From Crossaster papposus (lineage: Eukaryota; Echinodermata; Asteroidea; Velatida; Solasteridae), in contig JBAIAA010000077.1 in NCBI GenBank assembly GCA_037893245.1, positions 682,001 through 746,000 on the forward strand: 64,000 bases of DNA, given 5' to 3'. How positions within the stretch are numbered: the first letter of the stretch is position 1; each line of letters starts with the position of its first letter. The position numbers were made by a program, and so were the translations under genes. This document shows positions 34,719-45,605 of this stretch, piece by piece. The notes under the pieces were generated by a model. It did not search any database. It was not told the origin of the DNA and was given only the letters and a program-made list of their open reading frames with translations.

Positions 34719-34969
34719 CTGTCCATAATGTGACCGTTGCGACGTCATCGATTTAAGGACCGAAATCGGGTCTTTCGAGGCCTAATTTCACCCCTTTGTT
34801 CCATTCCCTTGCTCCGACAACATGGATTTTTGAATTCGCAGTGGTTTAATTTATATGTAAGGAAATTTTCATTCTGTTCCCCGTTAGGTACCACCAGGCA
34901 ACACGAAAAACGGGGACGTAACACGGCCTACAAGGCACTGTAAGCTCGTAAGCCTGAGAAAACCTGCAG

Positions 34970-35229
34970 GAGGATGAACGAAATGCCAGAAACACCGGGG
35001 CGAACCCCTGCTCTTAGCGATAAGCGTGACTGGGTTCTTTACGTGCGTGTCCAGGTTCAATATATACACAATACACACACACGGGACCAACTGCTTTACG
35101 TCCCATCCGAAGGACGAAGCAATAGTGGTTTAATTGCCTTGCTTAAGGACACACATGTCGACGGCCGGGATTCGAACTCGCTCTGTGGAACAGAAAACAC
35201 ACGCTCATAACCACTCGGCCACGACACTC
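34970..35229 (-). mobile_element. tRNA-derived SINE (Ser/Leu-type head)
   Basis: On the minus strand it begins GTGTCGTGGCCGAGTGGTTA (class II tRNA A-box) with a B-box GTTCGAATCCC 50 bases on, followed by the body CTTAAGCAAGGCAATTAAAC, GCTTCGTCCTTCGGATGGGA and CGTAAAGCAGTTGGTCCCG. That body is shared by many deuterostome and marine invertebrate SINEs. Tail near 34970. Confidence 0.85.
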
Positions 35230-35247
35230 CACAAAGACCATAATTAA

Positions 35248-35526
35248 AGGTATGATACACCATTTGGAGATATTCGAATATATTTACTACCGAATTATTA
35301 AGAAACATCTTACTCATTTGAAAGTAAATAATTATCCAGCAAAATAATTGCGAAAAAACAAAGATAACATAGGCCTAAGAATAACTGCTCGACGCCGGTT
35401 GAAAACAATCGCTGTTTTTCGTGCTTTTCTCGGCATCCATGATTGTAAAACTTCGGACATGTCAGTTAAACGATATTTACTATAAGATACTCCCCAAATC
35501 TACCCATTCATGATAATTCAAGCAAA
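35248..35526 (-). mobile_element. TTAA MITE family B, copy 4 (inverted, one end missing)
   Basis: TTAA at 35244-35247 then AGGTATGATACACCATTTGG and the right-half family sequence in inverse order; it runs to CCCATTCATGATAATTCAAG, short of the opposite terminus. Confidence 0.8.
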
Positions 35527-35894
35527 CGCGCTCATGTTTAATACCGGTTTCCGAGGAGACGGGCGCAGAGAGCCTCGACTCCATGGGCGCGTGCGCGTTC
35601 CTTCACTAATTACCCCTGGCCGTGAAGAATACGTAAACGACACTGACTGGCTATTCAGTGCGTACTGCGCTCGTATTTCGAAAACTGCACACTATTAAAT
35701 GCGCTCGCGCGCGTTCCTGAAAAAAATCACCGTTGTTATTTTGCAGTTTTCTCCACCGTGACTGCCCTCTGCCCAGTTCGTCTTATTTTGCCAGAACACC
35801 CAACATGTGATTCAATCAAGCAAAATGAGTCTGAAGTCGACCTTGGTAATTTTGTAGTTTCTTGTCGAATTTCTTGTCTTTTCATTTGAAGTAG
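35527..35894. other. No gene seen
   Basis: No recognised gene or repeat. Confidence 0.5.
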
Positions 35895-36538
35895 TTATCG
35901 CTTTTTACTACATGATTTTCAGCATTTGGACATCATCTGGCGCTATACTAGAGTCCGAGGGAGTACTACATGCATCATGCCAAATGTCTTAAATGTGGTT
36001 CAACTTCAAGAAGTCACCAAAACCCACAAAAATGCTCAACAAAATACCTCACAATCCCCTTAAATAGCCTTCCATGTGTGTCCAAGATCATCGTAATGGG
36101 CTCCGGGGTACGTACGGGTACTCACGATCAATTCTTGACCTCCAAATCCAGGAAATTCGACGACAGCATTCGAGCGAATACTGCACACTTTTTGTTAGCC
36201 ATGATTTTAAACGATCGCATGCCGACCGTACTATATGGAGGAATTATTATTCCTCTACTGGTATACTATACAGTACGGAGGGGTGCTCAGCTGCGATGTC
36301 ACAGGTAGAGGTCACGTCAGTGTACCGCTCGCGCGACACGATACACTGACCTGTGAGATCGCATGGAATGCTATTTAGGTTATTTTGAGGTATTTTGTTG
36401 AGTATTTTTGTAGATTTTGGCGACTTTCTGAACCACATTTAAGACATTTGGCATGATGCATTTAGTACTCCCTCGGACTCTAGTACTAGCGCCAGCTGCC
36501 AGATGATGTCCAAAATAATGTTAAAAAAGCGATTAACT
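35895..36538. mobile_element. Foldback element (~640 bp)
   Basis: Left arm GTTATCGCTTTTT, TTTGGACATCATCTGGCGC, GAGTCCGAGGGAGTACTA, CATGCATCATGCCAAATGTC and CAACAAAATACCTCA is repeated as complement on the right. The centre has a smaller hairpin with arms of the type GATGTCACAGGT ... ACCTGTGAGATC (36294-36361). Confidence 0.85.
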
Positions 36539-36711
36539 CGGACTATTCATTACGCGTATCTGAATTGCATGCAGGTTCCCCAATTACATTTTTCACCGAA
36601 TATGCTGTCATGAGGTTTTTACACAATCAATTATTGCCGTATAGTTTAAATATTGTTCGTTGCCGTAACGAGAAAAATTTGAAAATGACTTGCGGCTGCT
36701 TTAAATTTAGA

Positions 36712-38048
36712 TACCGTAAAACGGGGTGAATAGGGACAATTTTAGCAGTTAAAGAGGTGCACCGCTTTAACTACATGGCCAGTGGCAAAGATTCTTGTGC
36801 TATTTACTGTCCACTCATGTTGCCTTTGCATTGACAGCAAGAAGAAATCTCAGCAGTGTTGGATTTTTTTTTTATTTTTTTTTATTTGCCTGTTCCTATT
36901 CACCCCGACTCGGGGGTGATTAGGAACAAAGTATGAAACACTCTCACTGCTCCTAGTCTACCCCTAGCAGGGGGGTGTAGGGACACTAAGTTTGTTTTTA
37001 AAAACAACACAATGCTTGCAGAAGCATTTTAACAATTTATAGGAACTTTTAATGGTAAAAATCCACCTTTTTACATTTATAAAAGAATACAAAACTTCTT
37101 TGTACTTTATAGTAGCTTTTGTAGTATACTTCTGGCTTTGGAATGTTGGCACAATGGTTTTAAAGGTAAAAATAATAGAAAATAAACTCAGCTCTGTACT
37201 TCTGACTTTGGTTTTAACAAAAGTAACCAAAAAATATAATGAATAAAATTAAAACTGCTGCAAACTGCTTACTGGCTGGAATGACCTGAAATATACAAAT
37301 CAAATAAGTTAACTAACAAAAAGGTATGAATAGGAGTAATGTTGGGTGGGGGGGGGGGGGTGTTAGGGAAAAACCAAAGGAGTGAGAACAAAGACAAACA
37401 AACTCCTGGCAAGGAAAAAATCTGAAACAGATGACAAATTGGGGAACAAAATAGAAGTTAATCATTTCCTAGTTGGATGTTGAGCCCACGTGATTGAATA
37501 GTCCGAAGACGATTTATCCAAACTTTCTCCCGGCTGAGGCGGACTGAGTCTTTCCGATGGCAAGTGATTCTATGCCCTGTAGAATCATACCACATTTGTC
37601 AATCTGTATATAAATCTGTATATAAATCTGTCCCTATTCGCCCCGCTTGTTAAGCAAAAATCTGAAAATAAAAGAGAAAATGAAAAAAAAATATAAGGAC
37701 TAATGCAAATGATTTCCTTCTCCAACTTCACATGCAAGACAATATTTGTGAGGTCTTGGATGTGAAATCTGATGGTTAGCCCCAGTGGGTCCGAAGATAG
37801 ATGCAAAGTTTTGACCACATCGCGATTTGAGACATATTTAAAGACGTCGAAATTTCTTCCATGAAGGGGTAGGAGTTAGTTGTTTCCCGTCTTGTGAGCC
37901 ATGGTTGGACAGCTGTAGGCCTATTGTACATAAATAGAAGAAATGAAAAGGATCTGCATTATTACTTAGAAAAGAAAAAAAATCAAAAAACTTTTCTGCT
38001 TTTTGTTCCTATTCACCTCTGTGTTCCTATTCACCCCGTTTTACGGTA
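36712..38048. mobile_element. TIR element, TACCGTAAAACGGGGTGAAT termini (TA target)
   Basis: Ends TACCGTAAAACGGGGTGAAT and ATTCACCCCGTTTTACGGTA are perfect inverted copies, with internal copies of the same CCTATTCACCCC / GGTGAATAGG motif at about 36895, 37325, 37625 and 38015. The TA at each end fits a Tc1/mariner-type target. 1337 bp, no transposase frame visible. The repeated subterminal motifs could be transposase-binding sites (inference). Confidence 0.8.
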
Positions 38049-38200
38049 GCCACTTAATTTGTTCTAGAAAAAAAAGGCACCTATGCTATATCATACTAAT
38101 ATAATAATGTGCCTTCTAAGTTTAGTGGAGATATTGTTTTTTGACCCCCCCAACTAAATAGGATTGGGATTAGGCTTTTTGAGGTCATTCTTTGTGTTAA

Positions 38201-38389
38201 AGGTAGTATACATCATCGCGATCGCGAATTTTTCTTCATAAAAATCTATTTATCAGAATAATTACAGGATATCTAGCGCAATCATTTTGCTGGATGCCTA
38301 GAATCAGTATTTACTTTCATACGAGTACAATATTTCTTAATAATTTGGGTGTAAAATATTTTGATATCTGCAAATGGTGTATACGACCT
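38201..38389. mobile_element. TTAA MITE family B, copy 5 (internally deleted)
   Basis: TTAA at 38197-38200 and 38390-38393. AGGTAGTATACATCATCGCG start and GCAAATGGTGTATACGACCT end; the left half is mostly missing. Confidence 0.85.
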
Positions 38390-38727
38390 TTAAACAATAA
38401 ATTTATCCAAAAAGCTTTTAGTTTCAGAGCTGACCCACAGCTCATACTAGTGCATGACATTATTTAGGATTATACACACTTCTTGCTAGTTCTGTATATT
38501 CTGGTTGGCTGACACACGGTCACGCGGGGTTAACTAATATTAGTCTAGTGCATGAGATTTGAATTTGCGGGAAATACGTGTAGTTCTCGAAGCGGGCAAT
38601 AGACTTAAAATTTTTGACTGGTTACAGCGCCCTCAAGAGGTTTGCCAGGGTCATCTTAATATGAAAAATGGCGGCGTCTGGATCGGATCACGATTATTTA
38701 TATTTTGGACCAAGGTGTTATAAAAAA
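38390..38727. other. Upstream flank of the F-box/WD40 gene; no exon recognised
   Basis: No clear coding exon or promoter motif found. Confidence 0.4.
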
Positions 38728-38909
38728 ACATATGAACTGGCATGATTTGGTCACTAGAACACATCTATCCCCCCCTCAGGCCTGTGAGTGACAAGAAGGG
38801 GGACCTATCATGTAGGGGACCTAAATAGGTCCCCCTTCTGGTCACTCAAAGTCCCTCGGGGAATAGACGTGCTCTAGTGTCTTAGTGACCTCATTGCCAG
38901 TTCATATGT
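38728..38909. mobile_element. Foldback MITE upstream of the F-box/WD40 exon
   Basis: ACATATGAACTGGCATGATT, TTGGTCACTAGAACACATCT and AAGAAGGGGGACCTA are complementary to the right-hand sequence ending TTGCCAGTTCATATGT. It lies 140 bases before the splice acceptor of the gene. Confidence 0.85.
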
Positions 38910-39051
38910 GTATACTATTTATTAAAAAATGTTTACTCGCCAATAAACGTGATCCTACATAAAGATCATATGCGTGTGTATAATAACTAATTGCAGACGT
39001 ACTCCCTAGTATTAAAACTAATTCAAACAAATGTTCTTTCCTTTTCTTCAG

Positions 39052-40485
39052 AGTGGAGACAATGCAATTGAAGGGCTACAGACAGTGAATATGAAGGAAC
39101 AAGAACGTAACATTTACATTGCCCGGTCAGCATCGTTGCTTGACGATGTGAAAGCTTTCTTGATGCTCGACATCCCAGGATTGCTTCCAGAGGAGCTGAC
39201 GGAAAGGATATTAGCATTTCTGTCCGCAGAGGACCTGTGTCGTGCTGCCTTGTGCTCCCGAGTATGGAGGAAGAGGACAAACAACGATGTCCTGTGGCAT
39301 CAGTTATGTAAACAGAGAAGATGGCAACGTTACAACACAGTTGTTGACCTGAGTCAAGAAATTCCATTTAGTCCCTCCTTCACAAACATCTCGCACACCA
39401 CCCCAACATTTCACTTCGACAACATCTTAACGGAGCCCAAATCCTTGTCGCCCACCTGCAACTGGAAGCAGGTTTACATGAGGGCGTGGCACCTAGATCA
39501 GAACTGGCGCAGAGGGCGGTACCGTGTAGCACCGGTGATGCGCGGTCACCGGGAGAAAGTGACGTCTTTGGACTGCAACGGAAGCATTCTGGTCAGTGGG
39601 AGTGTCGACAAGACTGTCCGAGTCTGGAACCTCGTGAGCGGCATGTGTATTCGCATGTTAGATGGACACACCGATGCGGTGACGTGTTTGAGACTGAAGG
39701 ATGACATCGTCGTGACGGGATGCTCGGATGGCTTTGTTAGGGTCTACGACTCGCGGACTGGTCGATGTCAAATGGTATTCAGCGGCCATGATAGAGGTAT
39801 TGAATGCCTCTGTATTGAGGGAGAAAACGTCATCAGTGCCTCCGGAGACAGATCGATCAGGGTGTGGTCCCTGTCTGGAGGAATCTGTACTCAGATACTC
39901 CGAGGGCACAGTGATGACATCGAGGCTATAAGTTGCAAGGGTAACCTCGTCGTCAGCACATCTTGGGACATGACATTAAAGTTGTGGGACATCGGTCACC
40001 TAGGGGAGTGCTTGCATACCTTCAATGGGCACACTGAAGTTGTTTTCTGTTGTCAGTTCAACGAGAGGATCGTAGTGAGCGGTAGTGGTGATAGCCTGGT
40101 TAAGGTTTGGAGCGCCAAGTCCGGCGAATGTCTCAGGACATTGGAGGGGCACGGCGGAGACGTGTACTGCCTGTGCTTCAATGACGACATCATCGCGTCA
40201 GGATCGGCAGATAGTACAATACGATTGTGGACCCACACGGGGGAACTGCTTAAAGTCATGCACGAGCACATCGGAGTTGTACGTTGTATGTGCCTCCTTG
40301 GCGACAGGCTGGTATCCGGCGGCGATCGGAAGAAAATTGTAGTCTGGAATGCCAACAATGGTGACCTGTTGAACGTTGTCCATCGGAATCCTAGTCTGCT
40401 GCACATCATGTGGATGAATGATACACGTCTGGTTACGGCCTCTCCTGAATCACCAGGAACTTTAACTGTCATGAGCTACTGGTAA
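39052..40485 (+). CDS. F-box/WD40 repeat protein, SCF-type substrate adaptor
   Basis: The exon starts after TTCTTTCCTTTTCTTCAG, a textbook acceptor; the ATG at 39031 lies inside that pyrimidine tract and is unlikely to be the start. The first ATG inside the exon is 39091 (MKEQERNIYI), giving 464 residues, unless an upstream exon supplies more. Counting from 39091, the F-box is at about residues 30-73 (LLPEELTERILAFLSAEDLC, LWHQLC), followed by seven WD40 repeats from about residue 152 (GHREKVTSL to VVWNANNGD) and a degenerate eighth blade ending GTLTVMSYW. Known role of the family: the F-box binds SKP1 and the propeller recruits phosphorylated substrates for ubiquitination. It resembles FBXW7/CDC4 and beta-TrCP in layout, but the arginines that FBXW7 uses in its VRC motifs are mostly not Arg here (VTC, IEC, VYC), so it is not a clear FBXW7 orthologue. 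The whole domain region lies in one exon. Confidence 0.92.
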   Translation, partial: SGDNAIEGLQTVNMKEQERNIYIARSASLLDDVKAFLMLDIPGLLPEELTERILAFLSAEDLCRAALCSRVWRKRTNNDVLWHQLCKQRRWQRYNTVVDLSQEIPFSPSFTNISHTTPTFHFDNILTEPKSLSPTCNWKQVYMRAWHLDQNWRRGRYRVAPVMRGHREKVTSLDCNGSILVSGSVDKTVRVWNLVSGMCIRMLDGHTDAVTCLRLKDDIVVTGCSDGFVRVYDSRTGRCQMVFSGHDRGIECLCIEGENVISASGDRSIRVWSLSGGICTQILRGHSDDIEAISCKGNLVVSTSWDMTLKLWDIGHLGECLHTFNGHTEVVFCCQFNERIVVSGSGDSLVKVWSAKSGECLRTLEGHGGDVYCLCFNDDIIASGSADSTIRLWTHTGELLKVMHEHIGVVRCMCLLGDRLVSGGDRKKIVVWNANNGDLLNVVHRNPSLLHIMWMNDTRLVTASPESPGTLTVMSYW

Positions 40486-40961
40486 ATTGCAATCCTGAAC
40501 TGTGACGTCAAAATCTATTCTTTCCAATGACTAGTTTGCTGTGGTCTTGAATTGCGTGCACTTTAACCCTAACCTTCCAGGGTATATTTTGGCTAGCAAC
40601 ATGCAGCAAGATCCATTAGGTCAAAATTCTCAAGGTCAAATTACCTCAGAGTCTGTGGTCACCCAACGCAGCAGAATCCATCTCTGGTATTGTTCAATGG
40701 GGACTACATGTAGCTCTCATTAGTCTTAGACTGTGGTCATTTATGCACTGGTGTCGACTGCTGAATGCATAAAAGTGCACCAGAGTTTGTTTCCTGGTGC
40801 TGCTTCTGGCAGGGTTAGAAGTTCATAATTTTGTTTATCTCACTGAGCATTTTTTTCTCTGCAAAACATTAAAAGTGCAAGATGGAAAAACTTGATAGTG
40901 TTTTGCTGGGGGCCGTTGTGCATGTACTGTGCTAGAAAAACACTGGGTGTACTGTATTTTT
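40486..40961 (+). other. Probable 3' UTR of the F-box/WD40 gene
   Basis: Follows TAA directly. I see no canonical AATAAA at a convincing position, so the end is not fixed. Confidence 0.4.
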
Positions 40962-41840
40962 AATGGACCGATCCGGCCTGTCAATCACTACGCGCGCATT
41001 GACCAATAAGATTACGAGTTTTGTTCAGGTAACTTGGCAACGGTTGCTACAGGCGTGGTCCGCCATTAGCCATTAGCTCGGTCAAACTATCACATGTGGT
41101 TAGAAACGTGTACACAAACAAATGGCTTCGGTACAAAAAAGCACCGTATTTGACAATCAAAATACGGCTTTATGGAGTTTTAAAAATTGTCAAAAATATG
41201 CATGAAATGGTCATGAAATATGTAAATAACACGCTGGTACTCGGATTACGACATCATTTTTCCCCGTTAAATACCAAAACAAATCTCGAAAATGAGAATT
41301 ACCGTTGAACTCGTGTGACGTGAACGGCGGGAATGTCAAGAAGATAAACAAGGTCAGAGCAGTGCAGTTAAAGGTAGGATCGATAGGGGCCAATGTAGAG
41401 TTAATAGTAATGCTCTACATGTATAGCAGTCTATTAATTAGGCTATGGTTTAATCCTGTTGTGACAAAATACGTGATTTATTCCAGTACCGGTATAGTGA
41501 CTTACCAAGCAACACTTACATGTACACCGTCCATATAAATTGACATGCATGCATGCTTCATTTCCCCCAACTGCAACTTAACCATCCTCCATATGTACTG
41601 TTCATACCGTTCCTTAAAATAATGGTCAGAATCCTTTTAGTTCGCCCGCTAGCTTAGTGATAGTAATTTTGTCCCCGCCTAAAGTTTAAATCAACATTTT
41701 CGTTGTACGTGTTCTACGCCTAGTCTACACGTACATGTACTGTACATCATGTACATGTACGCAACTTGACCGAGGTAATGGCGTCGCCATGCCGTTGCTA
41801 AGGTGGGCGGGGCTTATGGTCAAATCTGGATCGGTCCATT
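40962..41840. mobile_element. TIR element, AATGGACCGATCC termini
   Basis: AATGGACCGATCC and GGATCGGTCCATT bound 879 bp. Subterminal inverted similarity includes CAACGGTTGCTA, CGCCATTAGC and GCTCGGTCAA versus TTGACCGAGGTAATGGCG and GCCGTTGCTA. No coding capacity. Confidence 0.65.
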
Positions 41841-41989
41841 GTCAAAGCAACTAAACATTATAAGTTGTAATGAAGTTTGTGACGATGCAGGTCGCTTTGC
41901 TTTTGGACAATGATAGTGTCTTTGTAAAGATTTTAATATTTTAGAAACACATTTTACTGTTTTAAATTTATACGGTGGTTGCGTATGCA

Positions 41990-42620
41990 GCTGTTGAATT
42001 TTTTATAAGCCAACTTTCATCTACACATTCCTTGATAGGATCACCTACATATACATCCCCAGGTAATGAGATTACATACATCTCCACTCCTACAGCCCCC
42101 TACCCTGAATATATAAATCCTTTATATCCCTGCATCCTCGACCCTCCAGCCAGATGAAATGTTCTGTACCCTCCAACACACCAAGCCCCACCTCCGCTCC
42201 CAAGAATCTTTAACCTGGCACACCGTAGTCAGCGTACCCTATCCTCGGATGAGACCAAAGTTCTGTCGTTGGGCATGAACTTTGTCCTATTACCCTAATC
42301 ATCACCTATTGAAGAGATCCAACGCACCGAGCCCACCCTCTACCATCTTGACAAGACTGCTGCATGCTCACGAGATCCGTCTGCAGATCAACCAAGCCCA
42401 ACATTTCCAGACAAGACCGGTCAGGCTTCACATCACTATGCGTACTCCTGTGGAGTTGCATCCTTTACACGCTTCATCGCCTCAGTAATCATCCAGCATC
42501 CTTTGTACATGTATATGCTTCATCGTTGGAATCTGTCTCCTGACGACAGGCAGATCATACTGTCTGAAACGTTGAGTTCCTCCGGTTCGTTTTAGAACCA
42601 CACATCTCACTATTACAGTG
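41990..42620 (+). mobile_element. Penelope-like element remnant
   Basis: 42236-42295 reads TLSSDETKVLSLGMNFVLLP, matching the N-terminal LS..E..VLSKGLNF motif of Penelope-like RT proteins. The copy then jumps to a terminal segment with CTCCTGACGACAGGCAGATC and GTCTGAAACGTTGAGTTCC, the GAAACGTTG word common near the ends of these elements. RT and GIY-YIG parts are missing, so it is a short internally deleted copy. Confidence 0.55.
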
Positions 42621-43187
42621 GTGTGACCGCAAACTACTTATCTTATTTATGACTTGGAAACAATTGTTGCCAATTCTCAAACAAGGATGGTACTCGAACC
42701 ACACGTTTCGACTTCTTTTTAGGACTCCTATTTTACAACTTGACCTCAAATGACCTTTACATGCAAGTTTTCATATTGAATCTACGTTTGATTGAAAATG
42801 AACTTCAAACGACACCATTTTTACAATTCCAGCTTCTTTTATAACTTGACGTTAAATGACAACCATCACATGAAGGTGACAATATTGCATCCATGACCTA
42901 TATTGCAATTGTACTTCACTTGGACTTTGCATAAGACCAACTTTAACCAAAATGCCACATACATACAGAAATATTGATTGCATAGTCTCTCTCTCTCTTC
43001 AAACTTGGTTCTGGTATGGCGAGACAAAAATATCAAGTTTGCATTAGAAACTACAAGCCACTCTCACTAATTATAGTGTATTGTGAGACGTGATGAGGAC
43101 TGCAGATCATTGTAAGGAATAAGGCAAGTGTTCTTTTATTTAGAGGAAGTGGGTTGCTTATAACTGTTCAAACTTGTGTTCATAACC
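42621..43187. other. No gene seen
   Basis: AT-rich; a CT-rich run near 42990. No gene. Confidence 0.5.
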
Positions 43188-43353
43188 TACGGAAGCGTAT
43201 CGAGGACACGACCAAAAAAAGTTTTCCGGACCACTATTTCTCCTGGGCGAATTACTGTCCATGAATCAGAACACACGGTAATACTATCACCATTTCGATA
43301 GTAATCTGCCTGGGCAAAACTTTGTTTGGTCGTGTCCTCAATACGCTTCCGTA
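43188..43353. mobile_element. Short MITE, TACGGAAGCGTAT termini
   Basis: 166 bp with about 30-bp inverted termini (TACGGAAGCGTATCGAGGAC plus ACGACCAAA and the complement), flanked by ATAACC at 43182-43187 and 43354-43359. Confidence 0.9.
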
Positions 43354-43359
43354 ATAACC

Positions 43360-45173
43360 TGTGTGGTACGTTGAATATACATGTACAGGTTGTCCCAAAA
43401 TATGCAACAGTTGTAACTGTAGTTGCAGATACTTTTTTTCACATGTGATGAGAAATCAAATCTACAACAAATGCAAGCAGCAGAAAACAGAGTGACTTTT
43501 ACAAAAAAAACATGCACATTAGGTATAATGCATGCACTTTTAATGATCATCAGTAAAGCAGTACAGGCATAAATATTAACAAAATAACATTTCCTTAATA
43601 ATTGGTTGCCTGCTTATAAAGAATATTTGGAAAACATTTTTATTGTGCATGTTGCGTAAAATCTATTCGCGCAGTGCGACCGCTAACGACATGATTATTC
43701 CAGCTCCCAAACTCATGTCATCTTTACAAACCTACGAAAATGGGGCACGACCTTTTCATGCAAATTCGACCATGAATGTATTTGTTGATGCATGGGGGCT
43801 TCACACAGTCAACTACCCATTTAGTAGTGGTACGGGCCTGCGTTGCATAGGAATTTCCTGCGTGGGCATATTATGTGTTGTGCGTATTTAAACAATCACT
43901 GTTTTGCGATCACCAATTGGCTCCCTAGAAAAGCCTGCGAAGAAAAAGTTAAACCCACCGAGGCAGGTTTGGAAAGACAACTGTAAGAGTAGGGGAGCTG
44001 GTCTATAATTGTGTCATTTGCAAGCGTACTGCGTGAAAAGACTATACGCGATGTGCACAATATTGATTACTGTCGTCTTTGGCAAAGACTAGTTAACATG
44101 ATGAATTGGGAGTTACAGCATGAGTGTATTAAACTTATGTCATATATGTTGCGTATTTTGACGATAGCTGTTATCACTACTAATTAGTCAATTAAACTGC
44201 CCGTCTGCCTTGCACAAAGTGTACATGTAGGTAACATCTACCCTTTACTGCAACAACCCCATTGATTTGTATATCATAGTAAAGGTGAACTTCTGGGCAT
44301 CACAACTTGCAGAAAAAAAGCATTGAACAGACATAACATACTTTGGAATTAAATTTCACAAGCACAAAGAAAAATCTAATGTCATTCTGCACCAACCAAA
44401 AATGATGCTCTCTTGATAACTTCACTAGTACAAAGTATCTTTTTAAAAGATATTTTCATTCACCTAAATTTAAATATATATATAAATATATCTTCTTTTT
44501 TGTTTATAAAGAAGCTGCAAAATATTGTTAAAGTTTATTTCCATCATGTTACTCTTCAGAGAGTTAACCTTATAAGCAGCGAACCTGACCAAGTTCCATT
44601 CTACATCTCAAATCATTGAGAAGTTTGGGCGTGTTTTTTTTAGGCTGTGTCAGATTTTCTTGGCTATGGCTTGAAATTACACATAAACATTGTAGTGGCT
44701 GCAGCTACTTGACAAATACTTGTGTGCAATTTTAAGCCGTAGTCAAGAAATTTGGAGACGACCTTACTTTCATCTTAAACAGTCCTCGTTACTTTTGACT
44801 TAAATTTTTTAAATATTCAAAAAACTAATTGTCACCCCTTTGTAGAGCTACCTTTCATGAAACCTTGCATAAATTCACATTTTATAACTGGATCTCTGAT
44901 AAAATATCTCAGCTTGGGACACGAAGCATAATATAACCATACAAATGCAAGGCTGCAACCAAAGTAGTGTTTGAGTATTTATTGCAGGGGCAGCATACCT
45001 TTTGCAACTACATGTATCAAAAAAGTAACCAACCAAGTTATTGTTCAAAAGCTTACTTGACGTAAAGATATTTATGACCTCAAACTCCTTCTGGCATGCT
45101 GTCATTTTAAAGAAAATAATAAATATCTTCTAGCCCACACTTTCAAATGGCCTTTATGATGGGCAATTTATTC
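43360..45173. other. No gene seen
   Basis: AT-rich intergenic sequence. An 82-codon open frame at 43643-43891 has no recognised domain or coding bias. Confidence 0.5.
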
Positions 45174-45232
45174 CTAACCCTCCAAAATCAATACGATTTT
45201 TCACACACACTAGGGAGTTAGGGCTTTAAAGA
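45174..45232. repeat. Short repeat related to 59054-59135
   Basis: CTAACCCTCCAAAATCAATA and CACACACACTAGGGAGTTAG match, inverted, the segment at 59054-59135 (CTAACTCCCTAGGGTGTGTG, TTGATTTTGGAGG). Confidence 0.55.
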
Positions 45233-45274
45233 AATAAAAGTTAATGCAAAATCTTAGAATTAGGCCATCGGCCT

Positions 45275-45605
45275 TGTGGGGTTGGTCGGTATCAAATGAG
45301 GGGAATAATGTTCATGGTGATTTTTGACAAGGTATGCACCCCTGTAGTTGGGAAAATATGTGATAACATCTAAACAGCTGCCACCGCTGCGATGCTATTA
45401 GTATCCTTTATTTTTAAAATGGCTGCCAACATGCTTGTTACTGCATAACTAATCCGGTAACAAGCATATTGGCGGCCATTTTAAAAACTACCACCGCTCT
45501 CGCTGCAATGCTATCACACATTCCAACTCTAGGTGTGCATACATCGCTATCAGCATAACACCTCTCGATCATTTGATTTGGCCTAAATATCGTTTTCCTA
45601 GAATA
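45275..45605. mobile_element. Foldback element (~330 bp)
   Basis: Left words TATGCACCCCTGTAGTTGGG, GATAACATC, GCCACCGCTGCGATGC, TTAAAATGGCTGCCAACATG and CTTGTTAC are repeated as complement on the right, ending CTCTAGGTGTGCATAC. Confidence 0.75.

Noticed and set aside
34970-35229. Functional tRNA-Ser gene
   Set aside because: The head has A and B boxes but continues into a SINE body and does not close an acceptor stem.
39031-39051. ATG at 39031 as start of the F-box/WD40 protein
   Set aside because: It sits in the polypyrimidine tract of the acceptor TTCTTTCCTTTTCTTCAG; the exon begins at 39052.
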